In this document: positions 16,159-25,785 of the stretch, piece by piece
How positions within the stretch are numbered: position 1 is the stretch's first letter
Layout of the letters: every line of letters starts with the position of its first letter
Assembly: GCA_963677325.2 (NCBI GenBank)
Contig: CAXXGM010000011.1
Coordinates: 26,057 to 90,056, forward strand
DNA from: G963677325 sp963677325
Lineage (GTDB): Bacteria; Bacteroidota; Bacteroidia; Bacteroidales; Prolixibacteraceae
Length of the DNA: 64,000 nucleotides
Direction: 5' to 3'
Position numbers and translations under genes: made by a program
Notes under the pieces: generated by a model
Databases searched by the model: none
The model's input: only the letters and a program-made list of their open reading frames with translations
Told to the model about the DNA's origin: nothing

Positions 16159-17388
16159 ATGAAAAGTAAAGTGGTGGATCGTTTTATGTGGTGTGTTAAG
16201 TTTGATACGCAATCCGATCCAAAATCAGGCACTACTCCAAGCACTGTGGGACAGATGGTTTTCGCCAGGGAACTGGTAGAGGAATTGAAAAAGATTGGAC
16301 TTACCGATATTGACCTTGATTCAAACGGCTATATAATGGCTACCCTTCCTTCCAATTTAAATGAAGCCACGCCGGTGGTGGGTTTTATCGCCCACATGGA
16401 TACAAGCCCTGATTTTACTGGTTATGGCGTTTGTCCAAAGGTAGTGGCCTATAAAGGAGGAGATATTGTTCTTGACGAAAAAGACGATATCATACTTTCA
16501 GCTGCTGTATTTCCTGAAATCGAAAAATATAAGGGACAGAATATCATTGTTACAAATGGCAAAACATTGCTTGGAGCTGATGATAAAGCCGGTGTTGCTG
16601 AAATTGTCACTGCAATGGAGTACCTTATTTCTCATCCGGAAATCAAACATGGGAAAATCAGGATTGCCTTTACTCCGGATGAAGAAATAGGGCAGGGGGC
16701 TGATCATTTTGATGTCAGGAAGTTCGGCGCCGATTTTGCTTATACCATGGATGGGGGCGAGATAGGATCACTGGAATATGAAAATTTCAATGCTGCCGTG
16801 GCAAAAGTTATCATTCATGGCTCCAGTGTTCATCCGGGATACGCTAAAAATAAAATGAAAAATTCCATTAAGATGGCCTATCGTTTTATTTCTATGCTTC
16901 CAGTGGACGAAACTCCGGAAAAAACAGAGAAATATCAGGGATTTTATCATTTGACAGACATTAAAGGGAATGTGGAACGTACAGAAATGGAATTTATTAT
17001 CCGCGATTTCCATCCGGCAGAATTCAGCGACCGTAAGGATACGATGCATAAGGCAGAGAAAAAGATCAATGCGGAATTCGGTACGGGTACTGTAGAAATT
17101 GAAATAAAAGATCAGTACTACAACATGCAGGAAATTATAAATAAATCACTATTTGTGGTTGATATCGCCAAAGAAGCAATCACAAAAACTGGAATTACGC
17201 CCAAAATTGTACCTATTCGTGGTGGAACTGATGGTGCCAGATTATCTTACATGGGATTACCTTGTCCGAATATATTTGCAGGTGGTCACAACTTTCACGG
17301 GAAATTTGAATATATTCCAACCGATTCTTTGGAGAAAGCCTGTCAGGTTATTGTGGAAATTGCACAACTTGTTTCCATGAAAAATTGA
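16159..17388 (+). CDS. pepT: Peptidase T (tripeptide aminopeptidase)
   Basis: A 409-residue M20-family metallopeptidase that releases N-terminal residues from tripeptides in the cytoplasm. The start at 16159 (MKSKVVDRF) is chosen because it gives the usual PepT length; the frame is open upstream to 16075. Zinc ligands are H79 and D81 in HMDTSPD; LGADDKAG at 138-145 supplies the bridging Asp, and the catalytic and ligand Glu pair is E175-E176 in TPDEE. PIRGGTDGARLS and AGGHNFHG near the C terminus complete the site. It is followed 110 bp later by tilS. Confidence 0.94.
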   Translation: MKSKVVDRFMWCVKFDTQSDPKSGTTPSTVGQMVFARELVEELKKIGLTDIDLDSNGYIMATLPSNLNEATPVVGFIAHMDTSPDFTGYGVCPKVVAYKGGDIVLDEKDDIILSAAVFPEIEKYKGQNIIVTNGKTLLGADDKAGVAEIVTAMEYLISHPEIKHGKIRIAFTPDEEIGQGADHFDVRKFGADFAYTMDGGEIGSLEYENFNAAVAKVIIHGSSVHPGYAKNKMKNSIKMAYRFISMLPVDETPEKTEKYQGFYHLTDIKGNVERTEMEFIIRDFHPAEFSDRKDTMHKAEKKINAEFGTGTVEIEIKDQYYNMQEIINKSLFVVDIAKEAITKTGITPKIVPIRGGTDGARLSYMGLPCPNIFAGGHNFHGKFEYIPTDSLEKACQVIVEIAQLVSMKN

Positions 17389-17498
17389 GGTGAAGATGAA
17401 ACAATGAGTAGTAGTAGTAGTAAGTAAATCAAGGTACTATAAATAATAAAATCAACATTTGTTGTTTTTTTCCTATCTTTATAAATATTTCCATTCTA

Positions 17499-18821
17499 AT
17501 GCTGGAACGCTTTCTAACATACATCGAAGAAAATAAACTGTTTACTCCGGGAGATACCATATTGGCTGGAATAAGCGGGGGAATTGATTCTGTGGTAATG
17601 CTGGATTTACTTGATAAGGCAGGATACACCATTGGAATTGCTCACTGTAATTTTAATCTTCGTTCAGGTGATTCCGATGCTGATGAAGCATTGGTGGAGA
17701 AGCTGGCTTTGAAATACAAAAGGCCATATTTCAAAATTTCTTTTAATACAGTTGAATATTCCCGGCAAAAAGGGATATCCATCGAAATGGCGGCAAGGGA
17801 ATTGCGCTATCAATGGTTTGAAAAGATCAGGATAGAAAATAATTTTAAATGGATCAGTGTTGCGCATCACAGGGATGATCAGTTGGAGACATTTTTTCTT
17901 AATCTCTCAAGAGGTACAGGGCTTAGTGGGCTTATTGGAATGAGTCCTGTAAATAATAAATTAGTCAGGCCTTTGCTTTTTGCATCCAGGAAGGAAATAG
18001 AACAATATTGTAAAGAGAATCAGCTTGAATATCGCGAGGACTTATCCAATTGTAATCTGGATTTTCATCGCAACAAAATCAGGCATCAGGTAATACCCCT
18101 GATGGAAGAGTTAAATCCGGCGTTCCGCGATGGATTAATCCGGACAATCGTAAACTTACAGGATTCGAAGAAGATAGAATCCAGGGAAATTGAACAGGCC
18201 TGGGACCGGATTTCAGAACGAAGAGGTAAAGATTATTACTTATCTATAGCTGAATTGAAGTTACTTGATCCGCTTAATTCTTATCTTTTTCTATTTCTGA
18301 AAAGTTTCCATTTTAATAGTGAAGTAGTAAATGAAATAGTGCTCTCTCTTGATAATGGATCCGGTAAAAAGTTTTATTCACCCACCCATCGTTTAGTTAG
18401 AGACCGGGAATTTCTGATTATTCGGGATCAGGGAGAAGAGGATCAGTCAATTCACTATCTCGATGAAACATGCCGTGAATTAAATTATCCGGTGAAAATG
18501 AAAATATCCATTCTGGAGAAAAAATATAAATTCGAAATACCGGAATCATCAAAGATAGGTTGTATAGATCTTAGTAAAATTCAGTTCCCTCTCGTGATCA
18601 GACATTGGGAAAAGGGAGACTCTTTCAGACCTTTTGGTATGAAAGGCGAAAAAAAACTAAGTGATTTTTTCATTGATCTCAAGATGAGTCTTCCGGAGAA
18701 AGAAAGTACCTGGATTTTAACAAATGGAGCTGAAATTGTCTGGGTAATCGGTCGAAGACTTGATGACAGATATAAAATAACTTCAAAGACCAAGAATATT
18801 TTCAGGATGGAGCTGATTTAA
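17499..18821 (+). CDS. tilS: tRNA(Ile)-lysidine synthetase
   Basis: A 440-residue enzyme that converts the wobble cytidine of the tRNA-Ile(CAU) anticodon to lysidine, needed to read AUA. The N-terminal PP-loop SGGIDS is at residues 26-31, followed by AHCNFNLRSGDSDADEALV and the family motif AHHRDDQLETFFLNLSRGTG (about 126-145). The C-terminal domain with IRHWEKGDSFRPFGMKGEKKLSDFFID is also typical. Upstream, a TTG and TATCTTTA (one base off the -7 consensus) at about 17460-17480 may form a promoter. Essential gene, normal length. Confidence 0.95.
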   Translation: MLERFLTYIEENKLFTPGDTILAGISGGIDSVVMLDLLDKAGYTIGIAHCNFNLRSGDSDADEALVEKLALKYKRPYFKISFNTVEYSRQKGISIEMAARELRYQWFEKIRIENNFKWISVAHHRDDQLETFFLNLSRGTGLSGLIGMSPVNNKLVRPLLFASRKEIEQYCKENQLEYREDLSNCNLDFHRNKIRHQVIPLMEELNPAFRDGLIRTIVNLQDSKKIESREIEQAWDRISERRGKDYYLSIAELKLLDPLNSYLFLFLKSFHFNSEVVNEIVLSLDNGSGKKFYSPTHRLVRDREFLIIRDQGEEDQSIHYLDETCRELNYPVKMKISILEKKYKFEIPESSKIGCIDLSKIQFPLVIRHWEKGDSFRPFGMKGEKKLSDFFIDLKMSLPEKESTWILTNGAEIVWVIGRRLDDRYKITSKTKNIFRMELI

Positions 18822-19079
18822 TAACAGCACATCAATACCTCTCAAAATCCACGAATCATTAATCATCCAATAGGTTCATTCCCTCATCCGGGAATAATTT
18901 TAAATTGCTATCAAAAAATAATCTGTGAATATAGTAACAGATTCTCTTCCCTTACCGTAGAAGTAACTGTTTTTTAAATTAGTTTTTAATTGATATAACA
19001 GAAACAGAGTAACATACTATTGTAACAATCGTGTGCATTTTTAAATCTGTTTTTTGCTTGTATTTTTAAATTTATTATT

Positions 19080-19574
19080 ATGAACATGAAAATTTTGTTT
19101 TCTCTGTCAGTGATTATGGCTGCTGTCGCCTTGTCCTGTAGTAAGAGCAATAACAACATTATAACTCCAACTACTACAAATTTCACAGCCACTCTTAAAG
19201 GGAGTGATGAAATGCCTGCGAATGTATCAATGGCTACGGGTACTGCCAGTTTAACTTTTAATCCTGCTACAAATATTTTATCAGGAACTGTGACTTTCAC
19301 TGGAATTACTCCTACGGCAGCTCATATTCATAAAGGAGCTGTTGGAGTTCCCGGAAGTGTTATTTTCTCATTGGGAAATGCACCCTTTACTTCTCCGATC
19401 CATTTTACTTCGCTGGCTTTAACTCAAAGCCAGATAAATGACCTTATGGCAGGTTTGTACTATGTAAACATTCATAGTGAAAGTTTTCCAGACGGTGAAA
19501 TAAGAGGGCAATTGGTTAAACAAGGTTCAACCGGGAGTACCGGGGGAACAGGTGGAAACGGGGGAGGTTATTGA
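19080..19574 (+). CDS. CHRD-domain lipoprotein
   Basis: A 164-residue protein with a lipoprotein signal (ALSC, Cys at residue 20). Residues about 33-145 form a CHRD domain, recognised by FTATLKGSDEMPANVSMATGTAS, HIHKGAVGVPGSVIFSL and HSESFPDGEIRGQL. CHRD domains were named after chordin; in bacteria their role is unclear. The C-terminal 20 residues are a Gly/Ser/Thr-rich tail. Probably anchored in the outer or inner membrane and exposed outside the cytoplasm. It is a single gene followed by a terminator. Confidence 0.88.
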   Translation: MNMKILFSLSVIMAAVALSCSKSNNNIITPTTTNFTATLKGSDEMPANVSMATGTASLTFNPATNILSGTVTFTGITPTAAHIHKGAVGVPGSVIFSLGNAPFTSPIHFTSLALTQSQINDLMAGLYYVNIHSESFPDGEIRGQLVKQGSTGSTGGTGGNGGGY

Positions 19575-19609
19575 ATTACAGATATGATCTCAAGAGTCAG
19601 AATTTAAAG

Positions 19610-19637
19610 GAAGGCTGATTTATGGCCTTCTTTTTTT
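19610..19637 (+). terminator. Intrinsic terminator of the CHRD gene
   Basis: GAAGGC (19610-19615) pairs with GCCTTC (19625-19630) over a 9-nt loop and is followed by seven T residues. Confidence 0.75.
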
Positions 19638-19700
19638 ATGCTTTTAAAGAAATCTGAATGAAAAAAAAAGAAAAGATTATGGATGAAAACTTAAAAGAGA

Positions 19701-19937
19701 CTATTCTACCAGAACCCTGACAGTATTATTATTCACTTCAACCACACCGCCACTGATGTCAAACCAGGAAACCACTCCGGATAAATCTTTAACCTTTATT
19801 TTCCCTTCGGTAAGAGTGGAAATTAGCGGGGCATGATTTTTCAATATTTCAAATGATCCCTGAACTCCGGGAAGTCTTACAAGTTCAATTTCTCCTGAGA
19901 AAAGCTTAAGTTCCGGGGTAATTATTTCCAATTTCAT
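19701..19937 (-). CDS. atpC: ATP synthase F1 epsilon subunit, short form
   Basis: A 78-residue protein matching only the N-terminal beta-sandwich domain of the epsilon subunit (start MKLEIITPELKLFSGEIELV, then LPGVQGSFEILKNHAPLISTL). The C-terminal two-helix domain that inhibits ATP hydrolysis in many bacteria is absent; short epsilon subunits are common in Bacteroidota. It is the last gene of the atp operon but is separated from atpD by 171 bp of repetitive DNA, whereas the two genes are usually nearly adjacent. Confidence 0.92.
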   Translation of the reverse strand: MKLEIITPELKLFSGEIELVRLPGVQGSFEILKNHAPLISTLTEGKIKVKDLSGVVSWFDISGGVVEVNNNTVRVLVE

Positions 19938-20108
19938 TATTTTAAAGTTTCAAAGTTTCAAAAGTTTTAGTTTCAAAAGTTTCAAAAGTTCTTTCAAAGT
20001 TTCAAATGTTCAAGCTTTCATTTTTCAATGTAATAATTCCTTGATAGCCTTGAAACATTGAAACATTGAAATCTTGAACATTGAAAACCTAAACCTTGAA
20101 ACATTAAA
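19938..20108. repeat. TTTCAA-rich repetitive spacer between atpD and atpC
   Basis: This spacer has many copies of GTTTCAAA on the half nearer atpC and CATTGAAA/CTTGAAAC on the half nearer atpD. The halves are partly complementary, so the transcript could fold into a long A+U-rich stem. No reading frame is present. It interrupts an otherwise tightly packed operon end. Confidence 0.65.
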
Positions 20109-21617
20109 TTATCTCGATTCTGCAAGGAGACGCTCACCTTTTTCAATTGCATCTTCGATAGTTCCCACCATGCTGAAAGCTGTTTCAGGATACTGATCTA
20201 CTTCACCATTCATGATTGCATTGAATCCCTTGATCGTGTCTTCAATAGAAACCCATACACCCTTTATCCCTGTATAAGCTTCGGCAACATGGAATGGTTG
20301 TGAAAGGAATCTCTGGACACGTCGTGCACGATGGACAACCAGTTTATCAGTTTCTGAAAGTTCATCCATACCCAGAATCGCGATGATATCCTGAAGTTCC
20401 TTATAATGCTGAAGTAATTCTTTTACCCTCTGTGCAGTTTCATAATGCTCTTTTCCAACAACTTCAGGGGATAAAATCCTTGAGGTGGAATCAAGAGGAT
20501 CTACTGCCGGATAAATTCCCAATTCTGAAATTTTACGATTCAAAACCGTTGTCGCATCAAGATGGGCAAAAGTGGTTGCCGGAGCTGGGTCCGTAAGGTC
20601 ATCCGCAGGCACATAAACCGCCTGAACAGATGTAATAGAACCATATTTAGTGGAAGTGATCCTTTCCTGCATTAATCCCATTTCGGTGGCCAGGGTAGGT
20701 TGATAACCTACTGCTGAAGGCATACGGCCAAGCAGAGCAGAAACTTCAGATCCTGCCTGGGTGAAACGAAAAATGTTATCTACAAAAAAAAGAATATCAT
20801 TGCCTTTGCCTTTTTTCTCTCCGTCACGGAAATATTCAGCTACTGTTAGACCAGAGAGAGCCACTCTTGAACGTGCTCCGGGTGGTTCATTCATTTGTCC
20901 AAAGACAAGGGTTGCTTTGGATTTGGCAAGTTCCTCCTTATCAATAAGGCTTAGATCCCAACCACCCTTATCCATGCTTTCCTTAAATTTATCACCGTAT
21001 TTTATTACTCCGGATTCAATCATTTCCCTTAAAAGATCATTCCCCTCGCGGGTACGTTCTCCAACACCGGCGAAAACAGATTGCCCTTCATATTTATTGG
21101 CAATATTATTGATAAGCTCCATGATAATAACGGTCTTCCCAACACCGGCGCCTCCAAATAAACCAATTTTCCCTCCTTTGGAATAGGGCTCCAGAAGGTC
21201 AATCACTTTAATCCCGGTATAAAGAATCTCCTTTTCTGTGGAAAGATCTTCAAATAGAGGAGGATTATTGTGAATCTCATATACTTTATCTTTGGGAATT
21301 TCACCAATACCATCGATCGCTTCACCGATAACATTTAACAACCGGCCTTTGATAATATTTCCTACAGGCATGGATATTGATTTTCCTGTTGAAACTACAT
21401 CCATTCCCCTGGAGAGTCCATCAGTCGAATCCATTGCCACTGTTCGTATGGTGTGTTCGCCAATATGCTGCTGGCATTCAAGAATCAAAACTTGTCCGTT
21501 TTCTCTCGTGATTTCTAAAGCATCAAAAATTTCAGGCATTTCGCTGCCCGATTGTTCAAAACTGACGTCGACAACAGGACCAATAACCTGGATTACTTTG
21601 CCAATGGATTGTGACAT
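20109..21617 (-). CDS. atpD: ATP synthase F1 beta subunit
   Basis: A 502-residue catalytic subunit of the F1 sector. Walker A GGAGVGKT is at residues 155-162 and the catalytic glutamate region GVGERTREG at about 184-192 (E187). A roughly 30-residue insertion at about 203-233 (containing KFKESMDKGGWDLS) is the lineage-type insertion found in Bacteroidota beta subunits. DDLTDPAPATTFAHLD and the C-terminal helical domain are complete. It follows the polyprenyl synthetase gene by 24 bp. Confidence 0.97.
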   Translation of the reverse strand: MSQSIGKVIQVIGPVVDVSFEQSGSEMPEIFDALEITRENGQVLILECQQHIGEHTIRTVAMDSTDGLSRGMDVVSTGKSISMPVGNIIKGRLLNVIGEAIDGIGEIPKDKVYEIHNNPPLFEDLSTEKEILYTGIKVIDLLEPYSKGGKIGLFGGAGVGKTVIIMELINNIANKYEGQSVFAGVGERTREGNDLLREMIESGVIKYGDKFKESMDKGGWDLSLIDKEELAKSKATLVFGQMNEPPGARSRVALSGLTVAEYFRDGEKKGKGNDILFFVDNIFRFTQAGSEVSALLGRMPSAVGYQPTLATEMGLMQERITSTKYGSITSVQAVYVPADDLTDPAPATTFAHLDATTVLNRKISELGIYPAVDPLDSTSRILSPEVVGKEHYETAQRVKELLQHYKELQDIIAILGMDELSETDKLVVHRARRVQRFLSQPFHVAEAYTGIKGVWVSIEDTIKGFNAIMNGEVDQYPETAFSMVGTIEDAIEKGERLLAESR

Positions 21618-21641
21618 ATTTCCTGTATTTTTTATAATTGA

Positions 21642-22625
21642 CTAATTATTTCTTATTATTAATTGTTCTGCCAAATCTGCCAGAATTTTTTTTCTTTCAC
21701 TGCTTACGCTTACTTTCATTAAACTATTCAGAGAAGAAAGATGAAAATAGTTGATCTTATCCCTTGTCATTTCAGCAACAGCAAGCTGGTTAAATATGGA
21801 TGTGACTTGCTCAATTTTCTCCTTCTGATTATAATTTTTTGCTTTCAACCAGTAATCAAGTTTTTCTCTGACATCGCCGGTTGATAATTCCAAGGCTTTG
21901 ATCAATAAGAAAGTTTTTTTATTGGATAGGATATCATTACCGATGCGTTTCCCGAAAACGGATTGATCTCCAAATGTATCAAGATAATCATCCTGCAACT
22001 GAAATGCCATTCCAAGATTTAATCCAAACTGATATAAATTTTCCTGATCGCTGGTATCTGCGTTCCCTAAAACTGATCCCAATTTTAGGGATGCTGCCAA
22101 AAGAACAGAAGTCTTAAGACGGATCATTTTAAGGTAATCTTCTTCCTTTACAATCATTTGACTTTCATAATTCATGTCAAATTGCTGGCCTTCGCAAACT
22201 TCAAGAGCAGCTTTGTTAAAAATATGCATCAGGGAGCTTAACTGGTGAGAAGGACTCTGACTTAAAAAATGATAAGCCATAATCATCATGGCATCACCCG
22301 ACAAAATAGCCGTATTTACATCCCATTTTACATGAACCGTTTCCCGGTTTCTTCTTTGGAGTGAGTTATCCATGATGTCATCGTGAAGCAGCGTGAAATT
22401 ATGAAAAATTTCAACGGCAACGGCACTGGATATCCCATCATCGATCCGGTCGTTAAAAAGGTTTAATCCCATAAGGAGCAGGATTGGTCTGATTCTTTTC
22501 CCACCGTTTTTTAAAGTATAAAATACCGGATCATAAAGCTCAGCAGGAGTAAAAAGATTATTTTGCCTGTAATCATTAAACCTCGCTTCTAAAATATCAT
22601 GCAGATCTTCAATTTTCTTCATCAT
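21642..22625 (-). CDS. Polyprenyl (isoprenyl) diphosphate synthase
   Basis: A 327-residue trans-isoprenyl diphosphate synthase. The first Asp-rich motif is DDIMD in LLHDDIMDNSLQRR (about residues 96-109) and the second is DDYLD in LQDDYLDTFGD (about 212-222). The residue five before the first motif is Phe (HNFTLLHDD), a position where aromatic residues often shorten the product, so FPP or GGPP is more likely than a long quinone tail; this is inference. The gene sits inside the atp operon between atpG (15 bp) and atpD (24 bp), on the same strand, so it is probably co-transcribed with them. Confidence 0.9.
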   Translation of the reverse strand: MMKKIEDLHDILEARFNDYRQNNLFTPAELYDPVFYTLKNGGKRIRPILLLMGLNLFNDRIDDGISSAVAVEIFHNFTLLHDDIMDNSLQRRNRETVHVKWDVNTAILSGDAMMIMAYHFLSQSPSHQLSSLMHIFNKAALEVCEGQQFDMNYESQMIVKEEDYLKMIRLKTSVLLAASLKLGSVLGNADTSDQENLYQFGLNLGMAFQLQDDYLDTFGDQSVFGKRIGNDILSNKKTFLLIKALELSTGDVREKLDYWLKAKNYNQKEKIEQVTSIFNQLAVAEMTRDKINYFHLSSLNSLMKVSVSSERKKILADLAEQLIIRNN

Positions 22626-22640
22626 GATTTCAGATAAGGG

Positions 22641-23540
22641 TTAACTTGACAAAGCATTAGCTCCGTTGACGATTTCCAGAATTTCGTTGGTAATAGATGC
22701 CTGGCGAGCCTTGTTATAAGTTAATTTTAACTGCCGGAGCAATTCTGAGGCATTGTCTGTAGCAATATGCATGGCGGTCATCCGGGCGCCATGTTCTGAG
22801 GCTACAGATTCAAGAATGGCTTTGAAAAACTGAATCTTCAGTGATCTTGGAATTACTGTCTCAACGATAGATTGAACAGAAGGCTCGTAAATGTAATCTG
22901 TTTTCAATTTTTTCTCATTATCGGCTCCATCTTCCTCTTCTTCCTGATTGATGGTAACAGGTAAATATGGCTCAACAGTTAATTGCTGTACAGCTGCATT
23001 CTTAAATTGGTTGTATACGATCTCTACTTTGTCATAGATTCCCTTTCCGTAGGCATCCATAACCATCTGAGCGATTTCCGTGACTTTTTTGAAATTCAAG
23101 CCTTCGTAGATTCCATCGTATGAGCCGGAGATTTTAATATTCCTTGCCCTTAGGCCTTCAGCGGCTTTGCGGCCGATAGTTATTACATCGATCGAATTTC
23201 GCCTTGTGTAATCAGCGTAGGTGTGATTGACAAGTTCAGCCACTTTTTTTATGATGTTTGAATTAAAACCGCCACAAAGACCTCGGTTGGAAGATATGGC
23301 AACCAGCAATATCTTTCTGACATCCTGTCTCGCTGTATATTGATTTTCAATCCCTGCTTCCAGATTAGAAGTCAAACTGGCTAATATTTTTTGCAGCTCA
23401 TAAGCATAAGGGCGCATTTGTATAATAGCATCCTGCGCCTTTCTTAATTTGGCTGCTGATACCATTTTCATTGCACTCGTCACCTGCTGGGTTGACTTTA
23501 CTGAAGAGATGCGAATTCTTATTTCTTTTAAATTAGCCAT
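22641..23540 (-). CDS. atpG: ATP synthase F1 gamma subunit
   Basis: A 299-residue central-stalk subunit. The N-terminal helix MANLKEIRIRISSVKSTQQVTSAMKMVSAAKLRKAQ-type sequence (about residues 1-36) and the C-terminal helix with MTAMHIATDNASELLRQL and NKARQASITNEILEIVNGA are the paired coiled coil that turns inside the alpha/beta ring. SSNRGLCGGFN lies at about 83-93. A short acidic insertion (EEEEDGAD) occurs near residue 200. Gap to atpA upstream is 17 bp. Confidence 0.96.
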   Translation of the reverse strand: MANLKEIRIRISSVKSTQQVTSAMKMVSAAKLRKAQDAIIQMRPYAYELQKILASLTSNLEAGIENQYTARQDVRKILLVAISSNRGLCGGFNSNIIKKVAELVNHTYADYTRRNSIDVITIGRKAAEGLRARNIKISGSYDGIYEGLNFKKVTEIAQMVMDAYGKGIYDKVEIVYNQFKNAAVQQLTVEPYLPVTINQEEEEDGADNEKKLKTDYIYEPSVQSIVETVIPRSLKIQFFKAILESVASEHGARMTAMHIATDNASELLRQLKLTYNKARQASITNEILEIVNGANALSS

Positions 23541-23557
23541 TACAGGTATGGGAAATT

Positions 23558-25138
23558 CTAATATTTATATTTGACACTTACTTCCTTTGCAACCGTTTCT
23601 AGTACCTTGGTCACCTGGTCATTGATTTCACCTTTGCTAAGGATTTCCAGAATATCTTTATGATTTAAAGCCAGTCTTTCAAGATATTCTTTTTCAAATT
23701 CACGAATTTTATCTTTTGGAACATCCATCAGGAGTCCTTTTGTTCCACAGTAAAGTATGGCTACCTGGTTTTCAACTTTCACCGGCTGTAACTGGCCTTG
23801 TTTGAGGATTTCGACATTCCGTGCTCCTTTTTCAAGTACGGCCCTTGTGGCGGCATCCAGATCTGATCCGAATTTTGAAAATGCCTCCAGTTCCCGGAAT
23901 TCAGCCTGATCGGTACGCAAGCTCCCGGCCACTTTTTTCATCGCTTTAATCTGGGCTTTTCCTCCAACACGTGAAACAGATAATCCTACATTAATTGCCG
24001 GACGGATACCTGAATTAAAAAGATTGGATTCAAGATATATCTGGCCATCAGTGATCGAGATCACATTGGTTGGTATATATGCTGATACGTCTCCGTCCTG
24101 AGTCTCAATGATAGGAAGAGCCGTTAAGGAGCCGCCTCCTTTCACAAGGTGCTTTATGGATTCAGGAACATCATTTATTCTTTTGGCCACATCCTGGGAA
24201 TCATTAATCTTGGCAGCTCTTTCCAGGAGTCTGGAGTGAAGATAGAATACGTCTCCAGGATATGCTTCCCGTCCCGGTGGACGACGGAGTAACAGGGAAA
24301 CTTCACGGTAGGAAACAGCCTGTTTGGATAAATCATCATAAACAATCAGTGCAGAACGGCCGGTATCCCTGAAGAATTCTCCGATGGCAACGCCTGCAAA
24401 AGGAGCATAAAATTGCAAGGCTGCTGGATCAGACGCTGTAGACATCACGATAACAGTGTAGTCCATCGCTCCGTTTTCCTGAAGTGTTTTGGCAATATTT
24501 GCGACCGTTGAACCTTTCTGTCCAATGGCAACATATATACAATATACAGGTTCACCCTTGAGGAAAAATTCTTTTTGATTTACAATGGTATCCAGTGCAA
24601 TGGCAGTTTTTCCGGTCTGACGGTCACCAATGATCAACTCACGTTGTCCTCTTCCGATAGGAACCATTGCATCGATGGCCTTAATCCCAGTTTGTAAAGG
24701 CTCTGAAACAGGCTGGCGGTAAATTACTCCGGGAGCTTTACGTTCAAAAGGCATTTCGTAAAGCTGACCTGTAATAGGTCCTTTCCCGTCTACAGGATTT
24801 CCGGTTGTATCGATCACACGGCCAAGTAAGCCTTCTCCCACTTGTATGGAAGCCATTTTCCTGGTTCTCTTTACCGTGTCTCCTTCTTTTACTTTTTCTG
24901 TAGGACCCAATAATACACACCCTACATTATCTTCCTCAAGATTAAGAATAATGCCGGCTACTCCACTGTCAAATTCAACCATTTCATTCGACTGAACATT
25001 GGATAAACCATATATGCGCGCTATTCCGTCTCCAACTTGTAATACTGTGCCTACTTCCTCAAGTTCTGATTCAATTTTAAATCCTTCCAATTGTTTTTTT
25101 AAAACTTCAGAAACTTCTGCAGGTTTAATTCCAGCCAT
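23558..25138 (-). CDS. atpA: ATP synthase F1 alpha subunit
   Basis: A 526-residue non-catalytic nucleotide-binding subunit. It begins IKPAEVSEVLKKQL, with the Walker A motif GDRQTGKT at residues 171-178, ALIVYDDLSKQAVSYRE (Walker B region) and the arginine-finger region with ISVTDGQIYLES-like ITDGQIYLESNLFNSGIRPA. The C-terminal helices are complete. It is flanked by atpH (18 bp) and atpG (17 bp), the standard order. Confidence 0.97.
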   Translation of the reverse strand: MAGIKPAEVSEVLKKQLEGFKIESELEEVGTVLQVGDGIARIYGLSNVQSNEMVEFDSGVAGIILNLEEDNVGCVLLGPTEKVKEGDTVKRTRKMASIQVGEGLLGRVIDTTGNPVDGKGPITGQLYEMPFERKAPGVIYRQPVSEPLQTGIKAIDAMVPIGRGQRELIIGDRQTGKTAIALDTIVNQKEFFLKGEPVYCIYVAIGQKGSTVANIAKTLQENGAMDYTVIVMSTASDPAALQFYAPFAGVAIGEFFRDTGRSALIVYDDLSKQAVSYREVSLLLRRPPGREAYPGDVFYLHSRLLERAAKINDSQDVAKRINDVPESIKHLVKGGGSLTALPIIETQDGDVSAYIPTNVISITDGQIYLESNLFNSGIRPAINVGLSVSRVGGKAQIKAMKKVAGSLRTDQAEFRELEAFSKFGSDLDAATRAVLEKGARNVEILKQGQLQPVKVENQVAILYCGTKGLLMDVPKDKIREFEKEYLERLALNHKDILEILSKGEINDQVTKVLETVAKEVSVKYKY

Positions 25139-25156
25139 TATATTTTCAATTATAAG

Positions 25157-25699
25157 TTATTTGGTTTTTATCAGCTCCTGTTTCAACTGTTTTAATTTCG
25201 ATGAAACACTGGCGTCAATTTGCTGATCTTCAATCCTAAGTATGAAGCCACCGATCAGATCGCTGTTTATATTCAAAGACAGGTCAACTTCGGTGTTGAA
25301 TTTTTGTCTGATTAACTCCCTGAAATGCTCAACCGTTTTGGAATCAAGAGTAAGTGCACTGGATAATACTGCAGATTTATAACCTTTAAATCTGCGATAT
25401 AACTCAAGAAAACTTCTTGCAATATCCTCCAGATAGGACTCCCGTTTATTTGTGAGAAGCAGATTTAAAAAAGAATAAGTAATTGAGGTCACATTACTCG
25501 CAAAAGTTTCCTTGAATAAACCAGCTTTTTCTGAAGTTCTGACGATTGGACTTCCCAGAACGATTTTAAACTCGGGAACAGCTTTCAGAGAATTTAAAAT
25601 CAGATCAATATCTATTTTAACCTCATCGAGCGCAGTCTTCTCCCTGGCTAATCCAAACAATGCTTTTGCATAGCGTAATGAGATTTTATTCTCATCCAT
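25157..25699 (-). CDS. atpH: ATP synthase F1 delta subunit (OSCP)
   Basis: A 180-residue peripheral-stalk subunit with the family's opening ISLRYAKALFGLAREK and the C-terminal segment LIGGFILRIEDQQIDASVSSKLKQLKQEL. Length is normal. It connects the b subunit with the top of F1. It is preceded by atpF with an 86-bp spacer and followed by atpA. Confidence 0.94.
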   Translation of the reverse strand: MDENKISLRYAKALFGLAREKTALDEVKIDIDLILNSLKAVPEFKIVLGSPIVRTSEKAGLFKETFASNVTSITYSFLNLLLTNKRESYLEDIARSFLELYRRFKGYKSAVLSSALTLDSKTVEHFRELIRQKFNTEVDLSLNINSDLIGGFILRIEDQQIDASVSSKLKQLKQELIKTK

Positions 25700-25785
25700 T
25701 TCTTATAAATTAAATCTGTTTTTACTCATCGTTTCCGTTTCAATGTTTTCCAGTCAACGATTTCAGGATTTCAAATGAACACTTC

